Origin: Marinobacter sp. F4206
GTDB lineage: Bacteria > Pseudomonadota > Gammaproteobacteria > Pseudomonadales > Oleiphilaceae
Length of the DNA stretch: 64,000 nt
Assembly (NCBI RefSeq): GCF_019392195.1
Contig: NZ_JAHXKI010000003.1
Location: forward strand, 496,001 to 560,000
Reading direction: 5' to 3'
Position 1 is the stretch's first letter; each line of letters starts with the position of its first letter. Of this stretch, positions 17,701 through 26,119 are shown piece by piece. A program made the translations under genes and the position numbers. The notes beneath the pieces are model-generated. The model ran no database searches. It was not told the DNA's origin and saw only the letters and a list, made by a program, of their open reading frames with translations.

Positions 17701-19155
17701 TCAGGACGAGCAGCTGATATTGAGGTGTTTGCCCCAGTCTGGTGGCGGAGCGGCGTATTGCTCGTTGTCAGGTTGTTCGTCGAAGGGCCGCTCAAGAACT
17801 TTCAGCAAGGCCTTCATCGGTTCGTAGTCCCCGTTCTGGGCCTCCTGAATAACCTGTTGCGCCAGATAGTTGCGCAGAATGTACTTGGGATTCACCGAAC
17901 GCATGGCGGTTTCCCGTTCGCCATGGGCTCGGATTTCAAGCGCCAGTCGCTCTTCGTAACGCCTGAGCCACTCATCGGCCACGCTGCGATCCACAAACAG
18001 GTCCCGAATGGGACCATTTCCATGGGCGTGAAGATTGGAGAGCGCCCGGAAGAACGCCGTGTAATCTATGTGGTGCTCATGCAGCATGCTGAAGGTGTCC
18101 ATGATCAGGCCCAGATCCGACTCGTGCTCCTGCTGCAGTCCGAGTTTATCCCGCATGTTTTGCAGAAAGCGGGCGTTGTAGGCGATCTCATAACGGCGCA
18201 GGCCGCGGCGCACCGTATCCTCGTCCATAACCGGTAACAGGGCATTGGCCAGGTACTGGCAGTTGGTGAAGCCCACCTGAGGCTGACGGTTATACGCGTA
18301 ACGGCCGCCCTGGTCGGTGTGGTTGCAGATGTAGCCCGCGTCAAAATCGTCGAGGAACGCGTAAGGGCCATAATCAAAGGTATCGCCAATAATGGACATG
18401 TTGTCACTGTTCATCACCCCATGGCAGAAACCGACTGCCTGCCAGTCTGCAATCAGTCGGGCAGTGCGCTCCACCACCTCTTCGAACCAGCGCCGGTGTC
18501 TTTCCTCTTCCGGTAGCTTGATCAGGTGGGGGAAGTGCAGTGAGATCACGTGCTCGATCAGGGTTTTTACCGTTTCTGGCCCCTCATGATGGGCAGCGAA
18601 CTCAAAATGGCCGAAGCGAATGTGGCTCTGGGCAACACGTAACAGCGCGGCCGCGGTTTCGATGGACTCGCGCCGTACCGGGTCCTTCGCGCTGATCATG
18701 AACAGCGCGCGGGTGGTCGGAATCCCCAGACCTTCCATGGCTTCGCTGCACAGATACTCTCGAACGGTGGAACGCAACACCGCCCGGCCGTCGCCGAAGC
18801 GCGAGTAGGGGGTCATGCCGGCACCCTTGAGATGCCAGTCCCAGCGCCGGCCATCCGCCCCCACGGTTTCCCAGAGCAGAAGCCCCCGGCCATCGCCCAG
18901 CTCCGGGTTATACATGCCGAACTGGTGGCCGGTGTATTTCATGGCAACGGGGTCCATCCCCTCAAGCAGTTCTGCGCCCGCGCCAACCTGCATCCATTCC
19001 TCCGGGTTCTCGGTGTGGAATCCCATGTCGTCGGCAAGCGCGTGGTTGAAACATACCATTTTGGGCTCTCGCAGCGGGCTCGGCTTGACCCGGGCGTAGA
19101 AACTGTCGGGGAGCTCCAGATAGCGATGTTCAACACGAAAAACGTTGCTGGTCAT
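17701..19155 (-). CDS. selO: SelO/YdiU protein adenylyltransferase
   Basis: A 484-aa SelO pseudokinase, which transfers AMP from ATP to protein Ser/Thr/Tyr and is linked to redox stress responses. Visible motifs are LKGAGMTPYSRFGDGRAVLR (inverted-orientation ATP site), GVMNSDNMSI and the metal-binding segment DTFDYGPYAFLDDFD. It ends in SCSS, where eukaryotic SelO carries selenocysteine in place of a residue near the end; the bacterial Cys is a likely redox switch with an internal partner. Monocistronic, convergent with fumarase and divergent from the glycerate kinase operon across 74 nt. Confidence 0.95.
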   Translation of the reverse strand: MTSNVFRVEHRYLELPDSFYARVKPSPLREPKMVCFNHALADDMGFHTENPEEWMQVGAGAELLEGMDPVAMKYTGHQFGMYNPELGDGRGLLLWETVGADGRRWDWHLKGAGMTPYSRFGDGRAVLRSTVREYLCSEAMEGLGIPTTRALFMISAKDPVRRESIETAAALLRVAQSHIRFGHFEFAAHHEGPETVKTLIEHVISLHFPHLIKLPEEERHRRWFEEVVERTARLIADWQAVGFCHGVMNSDNMSIIGDTFDYGPYAFLDDFDAGYICNHTDQGGRYAYNRQPQVGFTNCQYLANALLPVMDEDTVRRGLRRYEIAYNARFLQNMRDKLGLQQEHESDLGLIMDTFSMLHEHHIDYTAFFRALSNLHAHGNGPIRDLFVDRSVADEWLRRYEERLALEIRAHGERETAMRSVNPKYILRNYLAQQVIQEAQNGDYEPMKALLKVLERPFDEQPDNEQYAAPPPDWGKHLNISCSS

Positions 19156-19229
19156 AAAATGCCTATACTCCCATTGGTACGAATTCTGCTGAACGCTTTA
19201 CTTGATTCATCAAGGTCGGGAACCAAAAC

Positions 19230-20168
19230 GTGTCTGAACGTGAGCTGAAAAAAACCGTCGATGCCCTGATAAAGCAGGAGGCGCTTCCGGGCAAATACGC
19301 CAGAACAGTCGAACAGACCATCCTTCCGCTGGTCGACCAGATTGTCGCGCTCCGCAGCCAGTCCGCGGGTGCGGTTGTGGTTGGCATTCACGGTGCCCAG
19401 GGTACGGGCAAGTCAACGCTGACCCTGTTTCTGAAAGAAATACTGAGCACCCATCGCGGTTGTCCGACGGCCAGTTTTTCTCTGGATGATATCTACCTTA
19501 CCAGAGCAGAGCGTCGCGAACTTGCAGACGCCGTTCACCCTCTGTTTATCACCCGCGGCGTGCCTGGCACTCACGACATAGAGCTGGGCCGTCAGATCAT
19601 TGAAAAGCTTCGGTCTGCCGGAGCAAATGACCAGACCCCAATCCCGGCTTTTGACAAGTCGATCGACGACCGGGTTCCGCGTCAGGACTGGCCGGTTTTC
19701 ACGGGTCCGGCGAGTGTGATCCTGCTGGAAGGGTGGTGCCTGGACGCGCGCGCCGAACCGGATGAGGCCCTTGATCGGCCCATGAACAGCCTGGAAGCCG
19801 AGGAAGATCCCCGGGGAATCTGGCGCAAACACGTGAATGACTGCCTTAAAGGCGCCTATCGCCAGCTGTTCGACCAGCTGGACACTCTGGTGATGCTGAA
19901 AGCGCCTTCGATGGAGAGCGTTCTGGAGTGGCGCACCCTCCAGGAACACAAGCTGGCCGAGAAATCCCGGAGTGCACCAAAAAAGGGCGAGCCCGATGGT
20001 GGCGCACAAGGCCTGCGCATAATGAGTGATGACGAGGTGCACCGATTCATCATGCACTACGAGCGCGTTACCCGTGCCTGTCTGAAGGAGATGCCAGAGA
20101 GGGCTGATGTATTGATTGAGGTGGCTGAGGATCATTCCCTCGGTTTGCCGCGGTTCCGATTCACCTAA
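19230..20168 (+). CDS. D-glycerate kinase (GLYK-like P-loop kinase)
   Basis: A 312-aa P-loop kinase of the uridine-kinase/GLYK-like group. Walker A is GAQGTGKST (residues 55-63); FSLDDIYL and RGVPGTHD match substrate-loop motifs of D-glycerate 3-kinases. It would phosphorylate D-glycerate, probably to 3-phosphoglycerate, in the cytosol. It is the first gene of the glucosylglycerate operon, which makes the role coherent: it recaptures glycerate released by the phosphorylase three genes downstream. The start is GTG with only a distant AAGG; no better ATG exists nearby. The family call is firm; the product isomer is inferred. Confidence 0.85.
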   Translation: MSERELKKTVDALIKQEALPGKYARTVEQTILPLVDQIVALRSQSAGAVVVGIHGAQGTGKSTLTLFLKEILSTHRGCPTASFSLDDIYLTRAERRELADAVHPLFITRGVPGTHDIELGRQIIEKLRSAGANDQTPIPAFDKSIDDRVPRQDWPVFTGPASVILLEGWCLDARAEPDEALDRPMNSLEAEEDPRGIWRKHVNDCLKGAYRQLFDQLDTLVMLKAPSMESVLEWRTLQEHKLAEKSRSAPKKGEPDGGAQGLRIMSDDEVHRFIMHYERVTRACLKEMPERADVLIEVAEDHSLGLPRFRFT

Positions 20169-20180
20169 CGGAGAATTCTA

Positions 20181-20984
20181 ATGACAAAGCCAAGACTTCT
20201 TATTATTTCTGATCTGGATGGCACACTGCTGAATCACGAGAACTATCAATGGGACGCGGCCCGTTCGGCCATCGAAAAACTTGAGAGTGCAGGCATTCCG
20301 CTAATCCTCAATTCCAGCAAAACGGCCCCGGAAATCAGGAAGGTGCGGCAGGAGCTGGGCAATGAAGCACCGTTCATTGTCGAAAACGGTGCAGCGGTGA
20401 TCGTTCCTGCCAATACCTTTGGCAATTCGGATGAACTGGTGATGAATTTTGGGGCATCCAGAGATGACGTCCTTGCGGTACTTGGGGCGCAAAGGCAGGC
20501 AGGTGCCCGGTTTCGGGGCTTTGAGGATATGTCGGCGAAGGAATTGGCTGAGGTGACGGGCCTGGATGAGGTGTCTGCCGACATGGCGAAAAAGCGTCTC
20601 GGCACCGAGCCGCTGCTTTGGGAAGGCTCGGAGGACGAGCTGGCAGCGTTCAAGACGGCGTTGATGGCCGAAAACCTGCGCCTGGTGCAGGGAGGACGGT
20701 TTTATCACGCGATGGGAATCTTCGATAAGGCGGATGGGGCCCGCTTTTTGCTGGATAAATACCGGGAGCAATATGGTGATGAGCCGGTGATTGCCATTGC
20801 CCTCGGAGACAGCCCCAACGATCAGCAGATGCTGGAGTCGGCGGATATCCCGGTTGTCATTCGAGGCATCCACAGCGACGAGGTGCAGTTGCCATCGGCC
20901 AAGCACGCCATGCGTTCACTGAAACCCGGCCCTGAGGGCTGGAATGAATGCGTACTCAATCTCCTTTTTGAGTACGGATACTAA
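20181..20984 (+). CDS. Glucosyl/mannosyl-3-phosphoglycerate phosphatase (HAD)
   Basis: A 267-aa HAD-superfamily phosphatase of the MPGP group. Motif I is DLDGTLL (nucleophile Asp11, acid Asp13), motif II is LILNSSKT, and motif IV is the ALGDSPND loop. It is expected to dephosphorylate the sugar-3-phosphoglycerate made by the next gene, yielding glucosylglycerate (or mannosylglycerate). GGAG precedes the ATG, 12 nt after the kinase stop. The MPGP and GpgP functions are not separable by motif alone; the GpgS-like partner favours the glucosyl substrate. Confidence 0.87.
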   Translation: MTKPRLLIISDLDGTLLNHENYQWDAARSAIEKLESAGIPLILNSSKTAPEIRKVRQELGNEAPFIVENGAAVIVPANTFGNSDELVMNFGASRDDVLAVLGAQRQAGARFRGFEDMSAKELAEVTGLDEVSADMAKKRLGTEPLLWEGSEDELAAFKTALMAENLRLVQGGRFYHAMGIFDKADGARFLLDKYREQYGDEPVIAIALGDSPNDQQMLESADIPVVIRGIHSDEVQLPSAKHAMRSLKPGPEGWNECVLNLLFEYGY

Positions 20985-21001
20985 TAAAAAGGAGAGCCGC
21001 C

Positions 21002-22225
21002 ATGGGCGACTTTTACCAGAATGGCATTATCACGACCCTGCATAACCTTGTTCGCCGGCCGGTGGAGGACCTTGAAGCGGATTTGATGGAATTCCGCAAG
21101 GCCCGCCCCATGTCTCTGGTCCTGCCGTCGCTCTATTCCGAGTTGGAAGGCCCGGCACTGAAAAATATTGTGCAGGAACTTACCAAAGTGCCGTATCTGG
21201 ATCAGATCGTTATCGGTCTTGATCGGGCCAACGAAACGCAGTATCGACATGCGCTTGAGTATTTTTCCGGCCTGCCACAGAACTTCAAGGTACTCTGGAA
21301 CGATGGCCCGCGCATGCGCGGCATTGACCTCAAGCTGCGTGAGCAGAATCTGGCACCGACGGAAATGGGGAAGGGCCGCAACGTCTGGTACTGCTTTGGC
21401 TATGTCCTGGCCTCCGGTGTCGGAAAATCCGTGGCGCTGCACGATTGCGACATCCTGACCTATTCCCGGGATCTGGTGGCGCGACTGATCTATCCGGTTG
21501 CCAACCCTGGCTTCAATTACATGTTTTGCAAGGGCTATTACGCCCGTGTGGCCGACAACAGGATGAACGGCCGCGTCAGCCGCCTCCTGGTGACACCGCT
21601 GATCAGGGCGCTCAAGAAGGTGTGCGGTCCAAGCGATTTTCTGGATTATCTCGACAGCTACCGGTATCCGCTGGCGGGGGAATTCTCGTTCCGGACCGAT
21701 GTGATCAACGACCTCCGGATTCCCAGCGACTGGGGGCTTGAGATCGGGGTGTTGTCCGAAATGAAGCGGAACTACGCCACCAACCGCTTGTGTCAGGTCG
21801 ATATCGCCGATGTATACGACCACAAGCATCAGGAGTTGTCTCCGGAAGATGCGAGTCGCGGCCTGTCCAAGATGAGTATGGACATTGCCAAGGCCCTGTT
21901 CCGGAAGCTGGCGACCAACGGTGAGATCTTCTCCAACGAGAAATTCCGGACCATCAAGGCCTCCTACTTCCGGATTGCCCTGGACTTCGTCGAAACTTAC
22001 CAGAACGACGCCATCATCAACGGGCTGACCTTTGACCGCCACAAGGAGGAGAAGGCGGTCGAGCTGTTCGCCCAGAACGTGATGCGAGCAGGCGCTTACT
22101 TCCTGGATAACCCCATGGATACCCCGTTCATTCCCAGCTGGAACCGGGTCACCAGCGCCATTCCGGACATCAAGGAGCAGCTGTTCGAGGCGGTTGAACT
22201 AGATAACGAGGAGTTCCGCCCATGA
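21002..22225 (+). CDS. gpgS: Glucosyl-3-phosphoglycerate synthase-like glycosyltransferase
   Basis: A 407-aa GT-A fold glycosyltransferase resembling GpgS (GT81). It transfers glucose from an NDP-glucose donor to 3-phosphoglycerate. Seen features: the N-terminal SLVLPSLYSELEG, the metal-binding DxD as Asp148-Cys-Asp150 in ALHDCDI, and the GEFSFRTDVINDLRIP acceptor-side segment typical of the family. It follows the phosphatase by 17 nt with a strong AAAAGGAG and overlaps the phosphorylase gene by 4 nt. Mannosylglycerate synthesis is an alternative, but the closely coupled GH13_18 phosphorylase points to glucosylglycerate. Confidence 0.87.
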   Translation: MGDFYQNGIITTLHNLVRRPVEDLEADLMEFRKARPMSLVLPSLYSELEGPALKNIVQELTKVPYLDQIVIGLDRANETQYRHALEYFSGLPQNFKVLWNDGPRMRGIDLKLREQNLAPTEMGKGRNVWYCFGYVLASGVGKSVALHDCDILTYSRDLVARLIYPVANPGFNYMFCKGYYARVADNRMNGRVSRLLVTPLIRALKKVCGPSDFLDYLDSYRYPLAGEFSFRTDVINDLRIPSDWGLEIGVLSEMKRNYATNRLCQVDIADVYDHKHQELSPEDASRGLSKMSMDIAKALFRKLATNGEIFSNEKFRTIKASYFRIALDFVETYQNDAIINGLTFDRHKEEKAVELFAQNVMRAGAYFLDNPMDTPFIPSWNRVTSAIPDIKEQLFEAVELDNEEFRP

Positions 22226-23952
22226 ACCAGCCGCTCAAGGCCAAGCTGGTTTCCATGCTGGACGTGGTTTACCCGGCCCTGGACTGTGATTTTCTCGCCG
22301 AGCAGCTACTGCAGACCATGGGGCTGGCCCCGAACCAGCCACCGCCGCCTGCCCATCAGAATAACTGGGATGAATCCGATATTGTTCTGATCACCTACGC
22401 AGACACTGTGCTGAAGGCCGGCGAGAAACCCCTGGTTACGTTGCGTCAGTTCCTGGACGACTGCCTTGCCGACACGGTGTCAGCGGTCCACATACTGCCG
22501 TTCTTTCCGTACAGCTCGGACGACGGCTTTTCAGTCATGGACTACCTGGCGGTCAACGAGTCCCACGGAGACTGGGACGATATCGAGGCCATCTCTGAAG
22601 ACTACAAGCTGATGGCCGACCTGGTCGTCAATCACATGTCCGCCCGAAGTCGCTGGTTCGAAAATTTCCGGAAGCGGGTGGATCCGGGCAAAGACTATTT
22701 CTTTGAAGGGAACCCCAGGGATGACCTCAGCGCCGTGGTTCGCCCCCGCACCTCGCCGTTGCTGAATCCGGTGCAGACGGATGACGGCGAGCGTTATGTC
22801 TGGTGCACCTTTAGTGAGGATCAGGTGGATCTGAACTTCGCCAACCCCAAGGTGCTGATCGAGTTCGCCGGTATCATTCGCTATTACCTGGAGCGGGGCG
22901 TGATCCTGTTCCGGCTGGATGCCGTGGCCTTTCTGTGGAAGGAGCCGGGGACGCCCTGTATCCATTTGCAGCAGACCCACGAGCTGATCAAGATCATGCG
23001 GTTGCTGATTGAGCATCACAGCCCGGACGCGGTGGTGATCACCGAGACCAATGTTCCCAACCGGGAGAACCTGACCTACTTCGGCAACGCCAACGAAGCC
23101 CACGTTATTTACAATTTCTCGTTGCCGCCCTTGCTGATCAACACCCTCGTGACCGGAGACTGCAAGCACCTGAAAACCTGGCTGATGAGCATGCCGCCGG
23201 CGCAGATGGGGACTACGTATCTGAACTTCATAGCGTCCCACGATGGCATCGGCATGCGCCCCACCGATGGCCTGCTGACGGAGGAGGAAAAGCAGCGGCT
23301 GATCAATACCCTGGATTCTTTTGGTGGCAAGGTTTCCTATCGGCGAACCCCGGATGGGCGCGACCAGCCCTACGAAGTCAACATTGCCCTGTACGATGCC
23401 CTGAAGGGCACGGCAGAATCCGGTGTGGACCACTGGCAATTACCGAGGTTCATCTGCGCGCATACGGTAATGCTGGCGTTGGAGGGAATTCCGGCGTTCT
23501 ACATCCACAGCCTTCTTGCTACTGAAAACGATCTGGAACGGGTGGAAAATACCGGTCGACTGAGATCCATCAACCGCAGCCACTGGGAGCTGGATGAGCT
23601 CGAACAGGAGCTTGAAAATCCGTTGAGTCACCACAGTAAGGCCTACCATGAGCTCAAGCGACTGGTTGCCATTCGCCGGAAACAACCGGCCTTCCATCCA
23701 AATGCCACTCAGTTCACGTTGCACCTTGGCTTGCAGGTGTTCGGTTTCTGGCGCCAGAGCATGCGCCGGGACCAGTCAATCTTCTGTATCCATAACATCA
23801 GTGACGAAGTTCAGCAGATTGCCCTGAGCGACATCAACCTGATTGGTACCGATCACTGGCTGGACTTGATCTCGGGCATGACCATCGATGATCTTTCCGG
23901 CAGCATTACCCTGAAACCCTATCAAAGTGTCTGGTTGTCCAATCGGGAGTAG
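22222..23952 (+). CDS. GH13_18 phosphorylase, likely glucosylglycerate phosphorylase
   Basis: A 576-aa sucrose-phosphorylase-like enzyme of GH13 subfamily 18. Catalytic residues are visible: nucleophile Asp233 in FRLDAVAF, acid/base Glu275 in VITETN and the stabiliser Asp341 in ASHDGIG. The family retains glycosidic bond energy by releasing alpha-glucose-1-phosphate. Members include sucrose phosphorylase and 2-O-alpha-D-glucosylglycerate phosphorylase; the operon (glycerate kinase, phosphatase, GpgS) strongly favours the latter, yielding glucose-1-phosphate plus D-glycerate. ATGA overlap with gpgS indicates coupled translation. Specificity is inferred from context. Confidence 0.87.
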   Translation: MNQPLKAKLVSMLDVVYPALDCDFLAEQLLQTMGLAPNQPPPPAHQNNWDESDIVLITYADTVLKAGEKPLVTLRQFLDDCLADTVSAVHILPFFPYSSDDGFSVMDYLAVNESHGDWDDIEAISEDYKLMADLVVNHMSARSRWFENFRKRVDPGKDYFFEGNPRDDLSAVVRPRTSPLLNPVQTDDGERYVWCTFSEDQVDLNFANPKVLIEFAGIIRYYLERGVILFRLDAVAFLWKEPGTPCIHLQQTHELIKIMRLLIEHHSPDAVVITETNVPNRENLTYFGNANEAHVIYNFSLPPLLINTLVTGDCKHLKTWLMSMPPAQMGTTYLNFIASHDGIGMRPTDGLLTEEEKQRLINTLDSFGGKVSYRRTPDGRDQPYEVNIALYDALKGTAESGVDHWQLPRFICAHTVMLALEGIPAFYIHSLLATENDLERVENTGRLRSINRSHWELDELEQELENPLSHHSKAYHELKRLVAIRRKQPAFHPNATQFTLHLGLQVFGFWRQSMRRDQSIFCIHNISDEVQQIALSDINLIGTDHWLDLISGMTIDDLSGSITLKPYQSVWLSNRE

Positions 23953-23966
23953 GGCAGAATGCATCC

Positions 23967-25088
23967 ATGCCCGACGCGAACAAATCACCCAAACCGCGAA
24001 TTCTCCTGCTTTCCGCCTACGACGCCGGAAGTCACCGGCGCTGGCGTGAGCAGCTTGTTGCCAGTCAGAGTGCTTTCGAATGGCAGACTCTCGCTCTTCC
24101 GCCGCGATACTTCCGCTGGCGTATTCGCGGTAACGCGCTCACCTGGTTGAATGAACCCCTGTTGCAGCAGCGCTGGGATCTGCTGTTAGCCACCTCAATG
24201 GTGGATCTGGCATCCATCAAGGGGTTTCATCCCAATCTGGCGAATACCCCAGCCCTGCTTTACATGCACGAAAACCAGTTTGCCTATCCCGAGTCAGAGG
24301 GCCAGCACGCGAGTGTTGATCCGCAAATGGTGAACCTGTTCAGCGCGACTGCGGCAACGGGTGTGCTGTTCAACAGTGCGTGGAACCGTCGGAGTTTTCT
24401 GGACGGGGTAGAGCGCCTGTATCAGAGGCTTCCGGACGGTGTCCCCGAGCGCTCACTGGAACAACTCGCGGATAAATCCCGGGTGTTGCCGGTGCCGATC
24501 GAAGACCGGTTGTTTGTTCGCCGTGCGGAACCGTTGGACAGTCGCTGCCCGCACATCTTGTGGAATCACCGCTGGGAGTACGACAAAGGGCCAGAGCGGC
24601 TGCTATTGCTGCTTGATGAGTTGGTGATGCGCGGTCAGGATTTCAGGTTAAGCGTGGTGGGGGAGCAATTCCGGCAGCAGCCAGCAGTGTTCGATGACAT
24701 CCTTGAACGCCACGGTGAGCGAATCGTCTATTGGGGCTTCATGGCTGATCGGGATGAGTATGACCGGCTCCTGGCCACGGCCAATATTGTGGTTTCCACG
24801 GCAATACACGACTTTCAGGGGCTCTCGATGCTGGAGGCGATGGCGTCGGGCTGTGTCGCCCTGGCTCCGGATCGCCTCGCCTATCCGGAATATATGCCCC
24901 AGAATCAACTTTACCCGAGTGTCATTGGCAACGCCTCTGAGGAGGCAAAAGGTGCCGCAGAGTGTCTGGTAGCATTACTGAACCAGGGCGCTGAGCCCTA
25001 CCCGCCAGTGCAATGGAGCCTTGGAAACCTGGCCGGTGCCTATGAAAATATGCTCATTACAACCGTTGAAAAACATCGGTTATCCTGA
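23967..25088 (+). CDS. tRNA-queuosine alpha-mannosyltransferase-like glycosyltransferase (DUF3524)
   Basis: A 373-aa GT-B glycosyltransferase with the GTDC1/QTMAN (DUF3524) signature: LLLSAYDAGSHRRW near the N-terminus, MHENQFAYP around His101, LWNHRWEYDKGPE from about residue 198, and the C-terminal STAIHDFQGLSMLEAMASG. Human GTDC1 (QTMAN) adds mannose to queuosine in tRNA-Asp; bacterial members may modify queuosine similarly, although a sugar donor and tRNA target cannot be read from sequence. It starts 14 nt after the phosphorylase stop and is probably in the same operon. An alternative role in glucosylglycerate-derived glycosides is possible given the neighbours, but the motif set is that of the tRNA family. 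Confidence 0.8.
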   Translation: MPDANKSPKPRILLLSAYDAGSHRRWREQLVASQSAFEWQTLALPPRYFRWRIRGNALTWLNEPLLQQRWDLLLATSMVDLASIKGFHPNLANTPALLYMHENQFAYPESEGQHASVDPQMVNLFSATAATGVLFNSAWNRRSFLDGVERLYQRLPDGVPERSLEQLADKSRVLPVPIEDRLFVRRAEPLDSRCPHILWNHRWEYDKGPERLLLLLDELVMRGQDFRLSVVGEQFRQQPAVFDDILERHGERIVYWGFMADRDEYDRLLATANIVVSTAIHDFQGLSMLEAMASGCVALAPDRLAYPEYMPQNQLYPSVIGNASEEAKGAAECLVALLNQGAEPYPPVQWSLGNLAGAYENMLITTVEKHRLS

Positions 25089-25118
25089 CCACATCGTTTA
25101 AATGCCGAGATCGCAGAC

Positions 25119-26087
25119 ATGATGAAAGCAATCAACGTAACCGGTGGCACCCTTAACTGGGAAGAGCGAGAGGGTACCAGTGAGCTGCCGGCGGACCATG
25201 TTGAAATCGACGTTGTCTGGACAGCCATTAATCGCGCCGATCTGATGCAGCGTGCAGGCGTTTATCCACCACCTCCGGGAGCGTCTGACATTCTGGGCCT
25301 GGAAGTCAGCGGCCGGGTGGCGTCATTGGGCGAATCGGTGACGGGCTTTGAAGTTGGCCAGGAAGTTTGTGCATTGCTCACCGGCGGCGGATACGCGACC
25401 AGGGTAGCGGTGCCAGCGGTGCAGGTGCTGCCGGTTCCCAAGGGGTATTCACTGCAGAAGGCGGCGGCAATTCCGGAAGTGTTCGCCACCGCCTGGCTGA
25501 ATCTGTATCAGGAAGCTGATCTTCAACCGGGAGAGCGAGTCTTGTTGCACGCCGCCGCCAGTGGTTTGGGTACGGCAGTTATCCAGTTGGCTACGGCTTT
25601 CGGCAACCCGGTCTTCGCGACCGCCGGAGACGCCCGGAAGCTGGAAATCTGCCAGCAACTGGGTGCTACCGGAGTCTGGAATCGCAAGGACGGTTCGTTC
25701 GTAGAGGCGGTCAAAACCTGGGGCGGCGTCGATATGGTGCTGGACCCAGTGGGTGGCAGCTACATCGCGGAAGACCAGAAGGTCCTGAATGTGGATGGGC
25801 GCATCGTGCTCATCGGCCTGATGGGCGGCCGCTCGGCCGAGGTGGATCTCGGTGTCATGTTGGTCAAGCGTCATCGCCTGATTGGATCCACACTGAGATC
25901 GCGGACCGTGGAAGACAAAGGCCGGGTGATGCAGGCGTTGCATCGGCATGTCTGGCCCCTGCTCGCAGCGGGTCAGATTGAACCTCTGATTGACAGTGAG
26001 TGGCCCATCACCAGGGTTGAGGAGGCTATGGCCTACGTCGCGGAGAACCGGAATACCGGGAAGGTTCTGCTAAGAGTTGCAGAGTAA
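25119..26087 (+). CDS. NAD(P)H-quinone oxidoreductase, PIG3/zinc-free MDR family
   Basis: A 322-aa medium-chain dehydrogenase/reductase of the quinone-oxidoreductase (TP53I3/PIG3-like) group. Features include the N-terminal catalytic half with NRADLMQRAGVYPPPPGASD and the Rossmann segment LLHAAASGLGTAVIQLATAF (AASGxGxxxxQ in place of a classical dehydrogenase loop). No catalytic-zinc ligand set is seen. It should reduce quinones or alpha,beta-unsaturated carbonyls with NADPH. Two tandem ATG codons open the frame. It follows the mannosyltransferase-like gene by 30 nt on the same strand and is convergent with another MDR enzyme. Confidence 0.88.
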   Translation: MMKAINVTGGTLNWEEREGTSELPADHVEIDVVWTAINRADLMQRAGVYPPPPGASDILGLEVSGRVASLGESVTGFEVGQEVCALLTGGGYATRVAVPAVQVLPVPKGYSLQKAAAIPEVFATAWLNLYQEADLQPGERVLLHAAASGLGTAVIQLATAFGNPVFATAGDARKLEICQQLGATGVWNRKDGSFVEAVKTWGGVDMVLDPVGGSYIAEDQKVLNVDGRIVLIGLMGGRSAEVDLGVMLVKRHRLIGSTLRSRTVEDKGRVMQALHRHVWPLLAAGQIEPLIDSEWPITRVEEAMAYVAENRNTGKVLLRVAE

Positions 26088-26119
26088 CCATCCCGGTTTC
26101 CCTTGGGCTGAAGGCGTAG

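Noticed and set aside
20981..22042. 353-codon open frame on the minus strand
   Set aside because: Antisense to gpgS, which has good motifs and ribosome site.
22531..23439. 302-codon minus-strand frame
   Set aside because: Antisense to the GH13_18 phosphorylase.
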